Made by a program: the position numbers and the translations under genes | The notes under the pieces: model-generated | The model's database searches: none | What the model saw: only the letters and a program-made list of their open reading frames with translations | What the model was told of the DNA's origin: nothing | Shown here: positions 12,416-23,406 of the stretch, piece after piece | Numbering within the stretch: the first letter of the stretch is position 1 | How the letters are laid out: each line of letters opens with the position of its first letter | Source: Lolium rigidum | Taxonomy: Eukaryota; Streptophyta; Magnoliopsida; Poales; Poaceae | Reading direction: 5' to 3' | DNA length: 64,000 bases | Assembly: GCF_022539505.1 (NCBI RefSeq) | Contig: NC_061510.1 | Location: 229,783,322-229,847,321, forward strand

Positions 12416-12819
12416 AAGGAGAGGCGATCGGGGGCGTGAAGGCGGCGGAGGGAGGATAGGAGGCGGAACGCGAGCGGCGGGGAGGAGGCGGAGAGGGATT
12501 TGAGGGCGGCGTTGAGGAGTGGGAGGGGCGGCGGCGGGTCGGGAGGGAGGAGGCTTAGGAGAGGGAGCGCGGGAGGCGGCGGGGAGGAGAGGAGGAGCAG
12601 CGCGGTGAGGAAGTGGTGGTGCAGGGAGGGCGGGGAGGAGTGCAGGCGGTGGCGGACGGCGAAGGCGAGGAGGTCGAGCGGGCGGCGGCGGGCGCGGGAG
12701 GAGTGGTGCAGGAGGTGGAGCAGGCGGCGCTCGGACGTGCGGGGGTGCCAGCCGTCGGGGGTGGTTACGGCGGAGGAGAATGACTGGGAGGCCTCGCCGG
12801 CGGCGACGGTGGAGGGCAT
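11272..12819 (-). CDS. Pentatricopeptide repeat (PPR) protein, PLS class with E-type C-terminus
   Basis: Intronless open frame of 515 codons from the chosen ATG at 12819, preferred because the following residues (MPSTVAAGEASQSFSS) look like the start of an organellar presequence. An in-frame ATG at 12942 would add 41 residues. The first about 180 residues are rich in Leu, Pro, Ser and Arg, as in plastid- or mitochondrion-targeted PPR proteins. Repeats follow, for example VAYNTLITAYLKAKDLFAAR, VVSWNAMIAGCAWCGRD, VVSWNTMISGFSLNGQG and EHYGCMVDLLGRSGLLEKAH. The end has an E/E+-like stretch (NYVLLANLYAQTGRWDEA, then PGQSLIE) and no DYW deaminase domain. Such proteins bind organelle RNA, often for C-to-U editing; the specific target cannot be told. 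A retroposon sits about 165 bp upstream, and a partial duplicate lies at 4973-6117. Confidence 0.85.
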   Translation of the reverse strand: MPSTVAAGEASQSFSSAVTTPDGWHPRTSERRLLHLLHHSSRARRRPLDLLAFAVRHRLHSSPPSLHHHFLTALLLLSSPPPPALPLLSLLPPDPPPPLPLLNAALKSLSASSPPLAFRLLSSLRRLHAPDRLSFLPLLGSTPSFPLLSSLHALLLRLGFLSHHAISLALLKPYPLPHIQTLFDEMPQQNKCAVAYNTLITAYLKAKDLFAARHLFDEMQRFKRSRRSVVSWNAMIAGCAWCGRDETAVRYFEDMVREGEVAPDDGTLAAALPACGRTGNAGAGRWAHEYASTTGILDRSVYVANAVVDMHCKCGDLNSATEVFQGMRQRSVVSWNTMISGFSLNGQGIKGIELFQEMVRSGKAPNAVTFLGVLSCCAHAGAVDIGQGIFQSMQSDHGIEAEIEHYGCMVDLLGRSGLLEKAHALIQEMPMRSNAAIWGSLLSACRSHAGLGIAEVALKELISLEPWNSGNYVLLANLYAQTGRWDEAGDVRKLMRRMSAHKEPGQSLIEEPSSS

Positions 12820-12984
12820 CAGTTTGGTTTCGGTTGGATTTGAGAATGTGCATCCGCCGCCTTTGTGGGAGAGAAGGCGAATCAGGCCCGTCGGCCTACT
12901 TTCATATTGGGCCTGTGCGTCGTCGCACCAGCTTACATCCATTCATTAATGTCGTTGCAGGGCTGTGTTGCATACTGAAATGTT

Positions 12985-14520
12985 TTTTTTTAACGGAGGA
13001 AAAAACTTTGGCTCATCCATTCATTAATAGAAGATGCTTGGTTTTTAGAAGAAAACCGATGAAAACGAACAATAACAGTGCGAAAGCACACCCACAACCA
13101 CACACGCTCCGCCACAAAGGCACACCTAGCCACCCTGGCTACCCACAAAAGCTACAAGAAGCTCGGCCTATGCCAAACAGATGGCTCTTCAAGGAGAGAC
13201 CGGTAGCTCCGATTCTGAAGACAAGCCTCGAAAAGGAGATGAGCAAGACAAGCGCCGAATAGGACCTTCACCGGACCGCCCCTCGGGTGGCATCGTACAC
13301 CACCCAAGGGCAGCTTCGACTTCACAACAAGAGGAGAACACCACGAAGACATTCGGGCACGCCGGAACGGAACCAACTAACATGACCTTGCCGCAACCAA
13401 ACCTTGCTCATCACCATCGTCATTGCCTCTCAACCTCCACCCGGAACACCCGCATCACTAGTTGACCTCCTGCCAACCCAAATGTCCTGTGTGTCCAGAC
13501 CGCCGGAGTGCGTAAAGGGGAACACCAACTTCAAGACGACGCCCTCAAGAGGGGAAACGATGCAGAAACGACGCCACCGTCCGATCCCGCGGGATCTAGT
13601 CTTTCACCAGAAGACGTGAACCCGAGGGCAGCGAAGGTCGGAGAGCTCCACGATTGCCCCCTAAGAAGGATGACGACATCCATAGACGGTCAGGCTTTCA
13701 CCCAGAGCAACCGAGCCACCACACCCTCACGCGGCCAGACGGCGAGACGAAGACCGTAACGCTGCTAGCCCGCACTCCGCAGACACACCTCATGTGCAGA
13801 AGCAGTGCCACCGCCGCACACAAACCACCACCGCCACCACACCCAAACCAATGAGCTCAGCAAGCTCCGCTGCCACCACCCCGCACCGCATGGGGTTGAA
13901 AAGCCGAGCCGCACCACTACTGCCGACCAAGCTCACCGAGGAGAGCGCCACGGGTGCCGCCAACCGCCACAGAGAGGGAGCTTCGACGAACGCCAGCACA
14001 GAGGTCCAAGTTCGAGCCATCGGCCGCAGCAGCGTGAGCTCCCCGATCCAGCCGCCCTCGCACCTCCGCGGCTACCATGCCACCCAGAGCACACACAGGG
14101 CCACCGCCCCGCAGTCCACCCCTGCAGCCTCGCATCTGGGCCCGTGCGCGTCGCCATGCCCCGCCACAACCCGCTCCGCTGCACCACCGAGGCAGCATGC
14201 CGCGCCTCGGCAACCCCCGCGCCGCACGCCGGTGCCCCTGCCATCCCCGCACTGCACCGCCACGGCCCGCCTCACCACTAGATCGGGGCGCGTTGGCCCC
14301 GGGCCGCCACGCCACGTTCCCGGAGCCGCCGCTCCGGCGTCCGTGCACCGACGAGCCGGCCGAAGACGCCCCATCCGCCTAGACCTTCCGCCAACACCAC
14401 CAGAGAGGAGGAGCACCCCTGCCACCTTCGGCAGCAGGGCCCACCGCCACCTCGGCAAGGGCCAACGGCAGCGAGCGGGACAAGGTGGGGGAAAGACTGG
14501 CGGCGGCAGGATTAGATCGC
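12985..14520 (-). mobile_element. Non-LTR retroposon with poly(A) tail, near the PPR promoter
   Basis: An 11-bp perfect target duplication ACTGAAATGTT flanks it at 12974-12984 and 14521-14531. The plus-strand left end is a T run (12983-12990), so the element lies on the minus strand with its poly(A) tail toward the PPR gene. The body is GC-rich, open in several frames by composition alone (for example 13794-14525 plus), and shows no RT or endonuclease motif. The tail region (TTAATGAATGGATGAG on the minus strand) resembles LINE 3' ends of grasses. It is best called a non-autonomous LINE derivative or a LINE 5'/3' fusion; the family is not identified. Confidence 0.65.
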
Positions 14521-14841
14521 ACTGAAATGTTATTGTGATAGCATCATCAGAGCATGATATTTCTACTATCTAGATGCAATTCGTGGCAATTCCAGGGCTA
14601 CTTCAAACGCAGGCGATGATCTGCAAAGATAAACTGACTCTCGTGAAATTCGCCTAGAATCAGGGAGACACTCCATGCACTCTGTTTTATTACCCTCAAA
14701 TGCCACATCACGCAGGTTCAGAGTTTGCACACTGACTCTTTCATTAGCTCTAATCAACCTAGACTATAATAAGCTCCTTCCACCCGCTGAGAAGAGGGGT
14801 CATAACATGGACTCATGGAGGTACTTGACCTTCAGCCCCAG

Positions 14842-16950
14842 TCACAGCTTGAGCTTGCTGGCGAGATGCCAGGAGTGCATGGCAAGGCTGCCGAACGCCA
14901 TGATGATTGCCAGCGACGACAGCCCGTGGATCATCCCGAACTTCTTGTTCATCGCCGCAAGCGCGGGACTCATCTTCGCAACGTCGGAATTCCTCGAACC
15001 ACCCACCTCGCTGCCGATGCCAAGGTCCTTCTCGATCTTGTGCCTCTTCAACATCATCTGTTAAAGATGAGCAGAGTCGCTAGTAAAGTTGCATAGGGCA
15101 TAGGTTCTTTTGAGTTCATGACAAGGGTAAAACTGTAAACCACATGCTACAGCTGTTTTCAGCAAACGGTAAAATTGGCAAACTTATACACGACGAACTC
15201 TGGGTTATGATGTATTAGGTGTCCAAAAGGTCTACTTGTGGGGACATATTTTCTTGGAAACACTCTGCCTAATTGCTCAGTGTACCTACATAGCTAAAAT
15301 AATCATTACGATAATAGCAAAAACATTAAAACTTTCAACATCTAGAACGATTATTGTTTTTTTTTTTACTTTTACAAGGCTAAATTGCTAAGCATATCGC
15401 AAACTAAACAAAAGATATTCTGTTGGACACTGAGCAGTTCAATGACATGGTGTTATTGTGTGCTATCGATGATACTATGGCCACCAACTACCACGTTAGT
15501 TTTGTTTGGTCACAACTGAAAATATGATAAATCACAAAAGGAATTTCAGATGCACCTGCGATTGTAGCAATGAATAGTTAATCCAAGAGAGCATGCAATG
15601 TCAGATCCAGCAATATATACTAGCCGCTACAACTGTTACCTAGCTCAGATACAATATAATTTTTTCATCTGTAAGTAGAAGTAATGGAAGGCAAAAACTG
15701 AATGTAATCATGTAAACATGTCTAAAGAATATGAATAAAGGAGCTAACCTCGATGGTCATGGGGGTGAAGACCAGAAGATTGGAGAGGTTAAAACCAAGG
15801 GCCGCAAGAACGAATCCCAGCTGGTAACGCTCAATAGTTGAAGCTGTCTTCCATGGGTGGAGGTATGCAAATGCTGCTACCGATATGGCTGAACACACTG
15901 ATATCAACATGAAGTAGGCTGGGAACATCTTGCCCTGTAGATTCCCAAACTGGTGCCTTGGCAAATTCCTTCATAATCCAAAAGATTTGACCAAAACAAA
16001 TGTCAATTTCTTTGTAACAGATTTTGGTAATAGAACAACAAACTTTGAGCTCATGGTTGCAGGTCCCGCAACAATGAAGGCGCAGTTGAACAATCTAACG
16101 AACAATGTTGCGTTTGTATTGCTCTGAAAATGCATCTTACAGTCTAAGTAAACAACCTAACTTTCTTGTAGAAGCCGAATAGCATAGATTCTTTCAGAAT
16201 TACAAGTTATATACTAGCAAAGGATAACCTAAGTTGTTACAGGCTTGCAGCTAATGTTTCATGAATGATTACCACCTACAAGCTCTCTAGATACCAAACA
16301 ACTATAGTTGTTCAATATCTAGATGAGAGCTTGTAGATGGTAAATTGCCGGTGTCCTTCCCAACAGGGCATGTTTTTGTCCAGCCAAGTATACATATATG
16401 TGATAATTTTTGCGGTAAGAGATCATAAAATGTACTACTTCCTCCGTTCTTTTTTAATTGACTCAAATTTAGTACAAAGTTGTACTAAATCTGAGTCAAT
16501 TAAAGAGAACGGAGGGAGTAGCAGTTAAGATAAGCTGCTGAGGAGCTATGGGACTCTAGCACTAATTTAGTGTTGCTTGTCACAAATAACGTTGCAATTC
16601 GAGCATGGTGGAGACCTACCAAAGTTGAAGCTGATGTAGAACACGTGCAAAATCTCACAAAGCGGAATATCAATCGAGGTAGGTAACCTAGGTTAATTCC
16701 GCACGCAAACAAGGTTTAACAACTTACAGGGATCAAGCGGTATTTACTTAAACATGACGATGCCGCCGATGAAGGTGACCCAGAGCGCGGCGCCCCAGGC
16801 GGTGGCGAAGCAGAGGAGGTGGGCGAGCCTCGCCGCCGCAACGCCCGCGGCGGGGCGGCCGGGGCTGGCGCCGAGGAGCGCGTCCGGCGCGAAGAGGACG
16901 CCCGCGGCGAGGAAGGAGACCGCCGTCAGGAACCGCGCCGCCCACCCCAT
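14842..16950 (-). CDS. TMEM205 / DUF4149-like multi-pass membrane protein, three exons
   Basis: Exons on the minus strand are 16748-16950, 15749-15968 and 14842-15057. They join in frame to 212 residues. All junctions follow GT-AG: donor GTAAAT at 16747, acceptor AAG|G at 15969, donor GTTAGC at 15748, acceptor ACAG|ATG at 15058. Hydrophobic segments are FLTAVSFLAAGVLF and LCFATAWGAALWVTFIGGIV (exon 1), YFMLISVCSAISVAAFAYL and LGFVLAALGFNLSNLLVF (exon 2), and GLSSLAIIMAFGSLAMH (exon 3). The central LPRHQFGNLQGKMFPAYF is characteristic of the plant TMEM205/DUF4149 family. The function in plants is not established and the likely location is a cell membrane. No frame defects are visible. Intron 1 contains a foldback and a Stowaway MITE. 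Confidence 0.88.
16271..16341. repeat. Short foldback (inverted repeat) in intron 1 of the TMEM205-like gene
   Basis: The arms ACCACCTACAAGCTCTC and GAGAGCTTGTAGATGGT are near-perfect complements, and the pairing continues inward (TAGATACCAAACAAC with GTTGTTCAATATCTA), leaving only a few unpaired bases. This gives a stem of about 33 bp. It could be a tiny MITE or a hairpin in the pre-mRNA. Confidence 0.7.
16438..16518. mobile_element. Stowaway MITE
   Basis: 81 bp with termini CTTCCTCCGTT and AACGGAGGGAG, the Stowaway (Tc1/mariner) terminal signature, flanked by TA at 16436-16437 and 16519-16520. The whole unit folds back on itself (AATTGACTCAAATTTAGTAC against GTACTAAATCTGAGTCAATT). It lies in intron 1 of the TMEM205-like gene. 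Confidence 0.92.
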
Positions 16951-17461
16951 AGCGACCGTCCCGCCTCTTCCTCCGGCTGGCTCGGGCGGGCTAGGGTTTG
17001 GCGGCGCCGGATGCAGGGGAACGGGGAGCCGTGTGTGGGAACTGGAAGTGAAGCTCGCCTAGTGAGATCTTGAGATGTGAGAGGAAGTGACGAACAGTTT
17101 AAAAAATGTTTTGATAAGTGTAAGTGGTCTGATACTAATCGGCGGAATCTACAGCAAACGGCTCTTGGGGCGAAAGATGCAGCGAGTACAACAATTGACA
17201 GGATTTCTGATGGAGGAATGATCTGGGAGTATATTCTGATGCAGCGAGTACCTGATTGAGCTGAAAAACAATCTTTCTTTTGAACATGTGGAAAAGGCCG
17301 GCCCCAGAAAGGTCATGTATATTCTGCAGTTCAATGCTTTCGGTGGACCGGTGTAGTGTTGTTTTGCTTGGATAATAAGGGTATAATATCCAGCAGTCCG
17401 ATGACGTATTTCAATACCATTTATATTCATTTTATTTATTCCTTTTAGGTTTTTTGAGGGT
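16951..17461. other. Upstream region of the TMEM205-like gene
   Basis: The first about 120 bp are GC-rich and probably hold the 5' UTR and core promoter of the minus-strand gene. The rest is AT-rich and unremarkable. No clear TATA box was chosen. Confidence 0.4.
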
Positions 17462-17656
17462 ATCTCAGTTGACTGAGATTTTTTAAGTTCTCAGTCAACT
17501 CAGAAAAGTGCAACTACAGTTCAAAGAAAAATATAACTCGGTTCAGTTGCACATTTCTGACAGAAAAATGCAATTGCACTTTTTTAACAGAAAAGTACAA
17601 CTCAAGCACTTTTTTGTAAGTGACTTAGACTTAATAAAATCTCAGTTAACTGAGAC
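17462..17656. repeat. MITE-like repeat with palindromic ends
   Basis: Both ends carry a self-complementary 16-mer, TCTCAGTTGACTGAGA at 17463-17478 and TCTCAGTTAACTGAGA at 17640-17655. A related CTCAGTCAACTCAG lies at 17490-17503, and several GTGCAACT/AAGTACAACT blocks lie between. The layout suggests a small non-autonomous DNA element. I see no certain target duplication. Confidence 0.5.
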
Positions 17657-18202
17657 GTAGCAAAACCGTTATTTATTTATTATATATAATAACCAAAGGG
17701 ATACAAGTGATGTCTGGTGGAGTATTCAGTAACCAAATATAAGAGCATCTCCACTCGTCTCCCCGACTAGGCCCCCGAGCGACGTTTTTCCAATCCGGAC
17801 GTCGTTATTCAGTCCAGTCGCGCCCCGATTCCTCGATTTCGTCCGGATTTGGGTCTAAATTCATCCGGCGAGCCCACGCCATCCCCGGCCCCCCGGGGAG
17901 CGCTCGGGGACTCCGGACGAAACGAAAGCGCGCGAAACGTTGAGGAAACTTCCCGCGCGTCTGGTGGCCCCAACTTGTCGGCGAGAGAGACCGATCATCG
18001 TCCTCATCGCATCGTCTTCCGTGCTGTAAAAGTCTGCCGCCGGTCAGCATTCGCCGGCCGCGTAGCTTCCACGCGGCGAGTTAATGTCGTCGCCTCGGTT
18101 TCACGCGCGCCTACCTCTATTTATCGCCGAACTACCGCGTCTGCCCCGCATTCACCTCGCTCGCCTTCCCCCAAATCTTCCCCCAACTCGGACGAACCAG
18201 CA

Positions 18203-18968
18203 ATGGCGAATGACGGTGCGGCCAACAACGGCTTCGGCCGCCGCTCTCTCCACCAATGGGAGGGACGGCTCCTCCACGTTGCGGGCTACCGGCGCCGGCC
18301 CGGACTTCGGCGCGCCGAGAGGATGGAGGCTGAGCGCAGGCGGCGTGCCGATCCCGCCGCCGCCAACGGGTGGGGGCGCACTCGAAGCGGCGATCGACGA
18401 GGTGCTCGTCACTCTCAATGACGAGTAGCGCGCGGATCCACGATTCTTCCCCGAGAACTACGAATCGTGGATCGCGTTCTTCCGACGAAGGTATGAACGC
18501 GAACTCGCAGCGTACGACGGCCCTCCTCCTCCTCCGGCAAGGAACAACGCCGCCGGCCGCCGCCGATGGTGGAGCGCGCCTGGCCGCAACCTCGCAAATG
18601 TGCTCGCGCACATCGAGGCCAGGAACTCCCCCGTCCTGGGGATGCCGCTGCCGGAGGCGGCTACCGTGTCGCGCCGGCACGGTAGTTCCTGGATGCCGAG
18701 GAGGATGTACCCATCCTCCTCCTCGTCTGGCTCGCGGTCGGCGTCCAGGTCAGGCGGGTCAACGCCGGCCACCGTCAAGAAGGAGTGGCCGTCTCCTTCG
18801 ACCGTCAAGAAGGAACCGGCGTCGCCACCGACGACCAGAGGGCGCAGCAGCGGCGCCCTCGTCATCCGCGACCAGCCTTCCTCTCCACAGCGCAGGCGGA
18901 AGAGGAAGTCGTCGAAGAAGGAGGCCGCCACGGCCGCCATCAACGACGTGGCAAACAAGCTCGCCGAG
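18203..18968 (+). pseudogene. Harbinger-like element cargo ORF, 5' part
   Basis: Start chosen at ATG 18203 (MANDGAANNGFGRR). The frame shifts near 18285-18300, after which FGAPRGWRLSAGGVPIPPPP is read. An in-frame TAG lies at 18426-18428, between VLVTLNDE and RADPRFFPENYESW. The following part has an aromatic/basic block (WIAFFRRRYERELAAYDG), then WWSAPGRNLANVLAHIE and a Ser/Arg/Lys-rich stretch ending KKEAATAAINDVANKLAE at 18968, where the Gypsy element is inserted. It looks like a transposon-borne protein that recurs in Triticeae genomes. I recognise no named domain and assign no function. Confidence 0.7.
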
Positions 18969-19203
18969 TGTCAACACCCGGATTTTTAAGTCCGGATGCA
19001 TATTATGTCATACATCGCAATCCCAGGAATATTGTTGTTGCGAGGCATAATAGTTAAGTATCACAGTCATCATTCATTACAAACCATATTGTCTTACAAA
19101 TTGGAATCACATGATCCATATTACACGAATAGTTGATCTATTGATCAACGAAACAAACACAAGTTCATAGCGGAAGCGTAAGATACAAGGACTCTCTAGT
19201 CCA

Positions 19204-20797
19204 TGATGGCGTGTATTTCACACGTTCGTTGGGCAACCCCAAGAGGAAGGTATGATGCGCACAGCAGCAAGTTTTCCCTCAGAAAGAAACCAAGGTTTAT
19301 CGAACCAGGAGGAGCCAAGAAGCACGTTGAAGGTTGATGGCGGCGAGATGTAGTGCGGCGCAACACCAGGGATTCCGGCGCCAACGTGGAACCTGCACAA
19401 CACAACCAAAGTACTTTGCCCCAACGAAACAGGGAGGTTGTCAATCTCACCGGCTTGCTGTAACAAAGGATTAACCGTATTGTGTGGAAGATGATTGTTT
19501 GCGGAAAACAGTAGAACAAGTATTGCAGTAGATTGTATTTCGATAAAGAGAATTGGACCGGGGTCCACAGTTCACTAGAGGTGTCTCTCCCATAAGACGA
19601 ACAGACATGTTGGGTGAACAAATTACGAGTTGGGCAATTGACAAATAAAGAGAGCATGACAATGCACATACATATCATGATGAGTATAGTGAGATTTAAT
19701 TGGGCATTACGACAAAGTACATAGACCGCCATCCAATCGCATCTATGCCTAAAAAGTCCACCTTCGAGGTTATCATCCGAACCCCTCCGGTATTAAGTTG
19801 CAAACAACGGACAATTGCATTAAGTATGGTGCGTAATGTAACTAGTGACTACATCCTTGAACATAGCACTAATGTTTTATCCCTAGTGGCAACGAGCACA
19901 ACACAACCTTAGAACTTTCATCGTCATGTCCCGGTGTCAATGCAGGCATGAACCCACTATCGAGCATAAGTACTCCCTCTTGGAGTTACAAGCATCTACT
20001 TGGCCAGAGCATCTACTAGTAACGGAGAGCATGCAAGATCATAAACAACACATAAGCATAACTTTGATAATCAACATAACAAGTATTCTCTATTCATCGG
20101 ATCCCAACAAACGCAACATATAGAATTACATATAGATGATCTTGATCATGATAAGCAGCTCACAAGATCCGACAATGATAGCACAATGGGGAGAAGACAA
20201 CCATCTAGCTACTGCTATGGACCCATAGTCCAGGGGTAGACTACTCACACATCACACCGGAGGCGACCATGGCGGCGTAGAGTCCTCCGGAAGATGATTC
20301 CCCTCTCCGGCAGGGGTCGCGGAGGCGATCTCCTGGATCCCCGAGATGGGATCGGCGGTGGCGGCGTCTCCGGAAGGTTTTCCGTATCGTGGCTCTCGGT
20401 GCTTGGGGGTTTCGTCACGGAGGCTATTTGTAGGCGGAAGGGCAGGTCAAGAGGCGGCACGGGGGCCCCACACCACGGGGCCGCGCGGCCAAGGGGGCCG
20501 CGCCGCCCTATAGTGTGGCCCCTCCGTGGCCCCTCTTCGTCTCTCCTTCGGACTTACGGAAGCTTCGTGAGAAAATAGGCCCACGGGCTTTGATTTCGTC
20601 CAATTCGAGAATATTTCCTTACTAGGATTTACGAAACCAAAAACAGCGGAAAACGACAAGCGGCACTTCGGCATCTTGTTAATAGGTTAGTTCCGGAAAA
20701 TGCACGAATATGACATAAAGTGTGCATAAAACATGTAGATAACATCAATAATGTGGCATGGAACATAAGAAATTATCGATACGTCGGAGACGTATCA
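19204..20797 (-). repeat. Element A 3' LTR
   Basis: 1,594 bp, paired with 24288-25883. It starts (minus strand) TGATACGTCTCC and ends CGCCATCA. Confidence 0.93.
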
Positions 20798-20811
20798 GCA
20801 TCCCCAAGCTT
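20798..20811 (-). promoter_or_regulatory. Element A PPT-position motif
   Basis: Minus-strand AAGCTTGGGGATGC abuts the 3' LTR. The purine core GGGGA is short for a classical PPT. Confidence 0.75.
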
Positions 20812-22685
20812 AGTTCTGCTCGTCCCGAGCGGGTAAAACGATAACACGAGATAATTTACGGAGTGACATGCCATCATAATCTTGATCATACTATTTGTAA
20901 AGCATATGTAGTGAATGCAGCGATCAAAACAATGTATATGACATGAGTAAACAAGTGAATCATTTAGCAAAGACTTTTCATGAATAGCACTTCAAGACAA
21001 GCATCAATAAGTCTTGCATAAGAGTTAACTCATAAAGCAATAATTCAAAGTAAAGGCATTGAAGCAACACAAAAGAAGATTAAGTTTCAGCGGTTGCTTT
21101 CAACTTGTAACATGTATATCTCATGGATATTGTCAACATAGAGTAATATAATAAGTGCAATAAGCAAGTATGTAGGAATCAATGCACAGTTCACTCAAGT
21201 GTTTGCTTCTTGAGGTGGAGAGAAATAGGTGAACTGACTCAACATTGAAAGTAAAAGAATGGTCCTCATAGAGGAAAAGCATTGATTGCTATATTTGTGC
21301 TAGAGCTTTGATTTTGAAAACATGAAACAATTTTGTCAACGGTAGTAATAAAGCATATGCATCATGTAAATTATATCTTATAAGTTGCAAGCCTCATGCA
21401 TAGTGTACCAATAGTGCCCGCACCTTGTCCTAATTAGCTTGAACTACCTGGATTATCACCGCAATACATATGCTTTAACCAAGTTTCACAAAGGGGTACC
21501 TCTATGCCGCTTTGTACAAAGGTCTAAGGAGAAAACTCGCATTTGGATTTCTCGCTTTTGATTATTCTCAACTTAGACATCCATACCGGGACAACATAGA
21601 CAACGAGATAATGGACTCCTCTTTTAATGCTTTAAGCATTCAACAACTATTAATTCTTTTCTCATTAGAGATTTGAGGATGTTTGTCCAAAGCTGAAACT
21701 TCCACCATGGATCATGGCTTTAGTTAGCGGCCCAATGTTCTTCTCTCACAATATGCATGCTCAAACCATTCAACTCAGTGTAGATCGCCCTTACTTCAGA
21801 CAAGACGAACATGCATAGCAACTCACATGAAATTCAACAATGAAAAGTTGATGGCGCCCCCAGTAAACATGGTTATCGCACAACAAGCAACTTAATAAGA
21901 GATAAAGTGCATAATTACATATTCAATACCACAATAGTTTTTAAGCTATTTGTCCCATGAGCTATATATTGCAAAGGTGAATGATGGAATTTTAAAGATA
22001 GCACTCAAGCAATTTACTTTGGAATGGCGGAGAAATACCATGTAGTAGGTAGGTATGGTGGACACAAATGGCATAGTGGTTGGCTCAAGTATTTTGGATG
22101 CATGAGAAGTATTCCCTCTCGATACAAGGTTTAGGCTAGCAAGGCTTATTTGAAACAAACACAAGGATGAACCGGTGCAGCAAAACTCACATAAAAGACA
22201 TATTGAAAACATTATAAGACTCTACACCATCTTCCTTGTTGTTCAAACTCAATACTAGAAATTATCTAGACCTTAGAGAAACCAAATATGCAAACCAAAT
22301 TTTAGCATGCTCTATGTATTTCTTCATTAATGGGTGCAAAGCATATGATGCAAGAGCTTAAACATGAGCACAACAATTGCCAAGTATCACATTACCCAAG
22401 ACATTTATAGCAATTACTACATGTATCATTTTCCAATTCCAACCATATAACAATTTAACGAAGAAGAAACTTCGCCATGAATACTATGAGTAGAAACCAA
22501 GGACATACTTGTCCATATGCTACAGCGGAGCGTGTATCTCTCCCATAAAGTGAATGCTAGGATCCATTTTATTCAAACAAAACAAAAACAAAAACAAACC
22601 GACGCTCCAAGAAAAAGCACATAAGATGTGATGGAATAAAAATATAGTTTCAGGGGAGGAACCTGATAATGTTGTCGATGAAGAA

Positions 22686-22771
22686 GGGGATGCCTTGGGC
22701 ATCCCCAAGCTTAGACGCTTGAGTCTTCTTGATATATGCAGGGGTGAACCACCGGGTGCATCCCCAAGCTT
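22686..22771 (-). promoter_or_regulatory. Element A internal PPT-like 14-mers and hairpin
   Basis: Minus-strand AAGCTTGGGGATGC occurs at 22758-22771 and 22699-22712. The second copy overlaps a perfect hairpin, GGGGATGCC / GGCATCCCC with a 3-nt loop (22686-22706). Confidence 0.75.
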
Positions 22772-23406
22772 AGAGCTTTCACTCTCCTTGATCATGTTGC
22801 ATCATACTCCTCTCTTGATCCTTGAAAACTTCCTCCACACCAAACTCGAAACAACTCATTAGAGGGTTAGTGCACAATATAAATTGACATATTCAGAGGT
22901 GACACAATCATTCTTAACACTTCTGGACATTGCATAATGCTACTGGACATTAGTGGATCAAAGAAATTCATCCAACATAGCGAAAGAGGCAATGCGAAAT
23001 AAAAGGCAGAATCTGTCAAAACAAAACAGTTCGTATTGACGAATTTTAAAATGGCACCAGACTTGCTCAAATGAAAATGCTCAAATTGAATGAAAATTGC
23101 GTACATATCTGAGGATCATGCACGTAAATTGGCTTAATTTTCTGAGCTACCTACAGGGAGGTGGACCCAGATTCGTGACAGCAAAGAAATCTGGAACTGC
23201 GCAGTAATCCAAATCTAGTACTTACTTTTCTATCAACGGCTTAACTTGGCACAACAAAACACAAAACTAAGATAAGGAGAGGTTGCTACAGTAGTAAACA
23301 ACTTCCAAGACACAAAATAAAAACAAAGTACTGTAGGTAAAAACATGGGTTGTCTCCCATAAGCGCTTTTCTTTAACGCCTTTCAGCTAGGCGCAGAAAG
23401 TGTGTA

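Noticed and set aside
12026..12853. Open frame of 275 codons on the minus strand, Pro/Arg-rich
   Set aside because: It overlaps the PPR gene on the same strand in another frame; its composition is a shadow of the GC-rich PPR 5' part.
13794..14525. Open frame of 243 codons, Pro/Arg/Thr-rich
   Set aside because: It lies inside the retroposon, overlaps other open frames of similar length on both strands, and has the low-complexity composition expected of GC-rich non-coding DNA.
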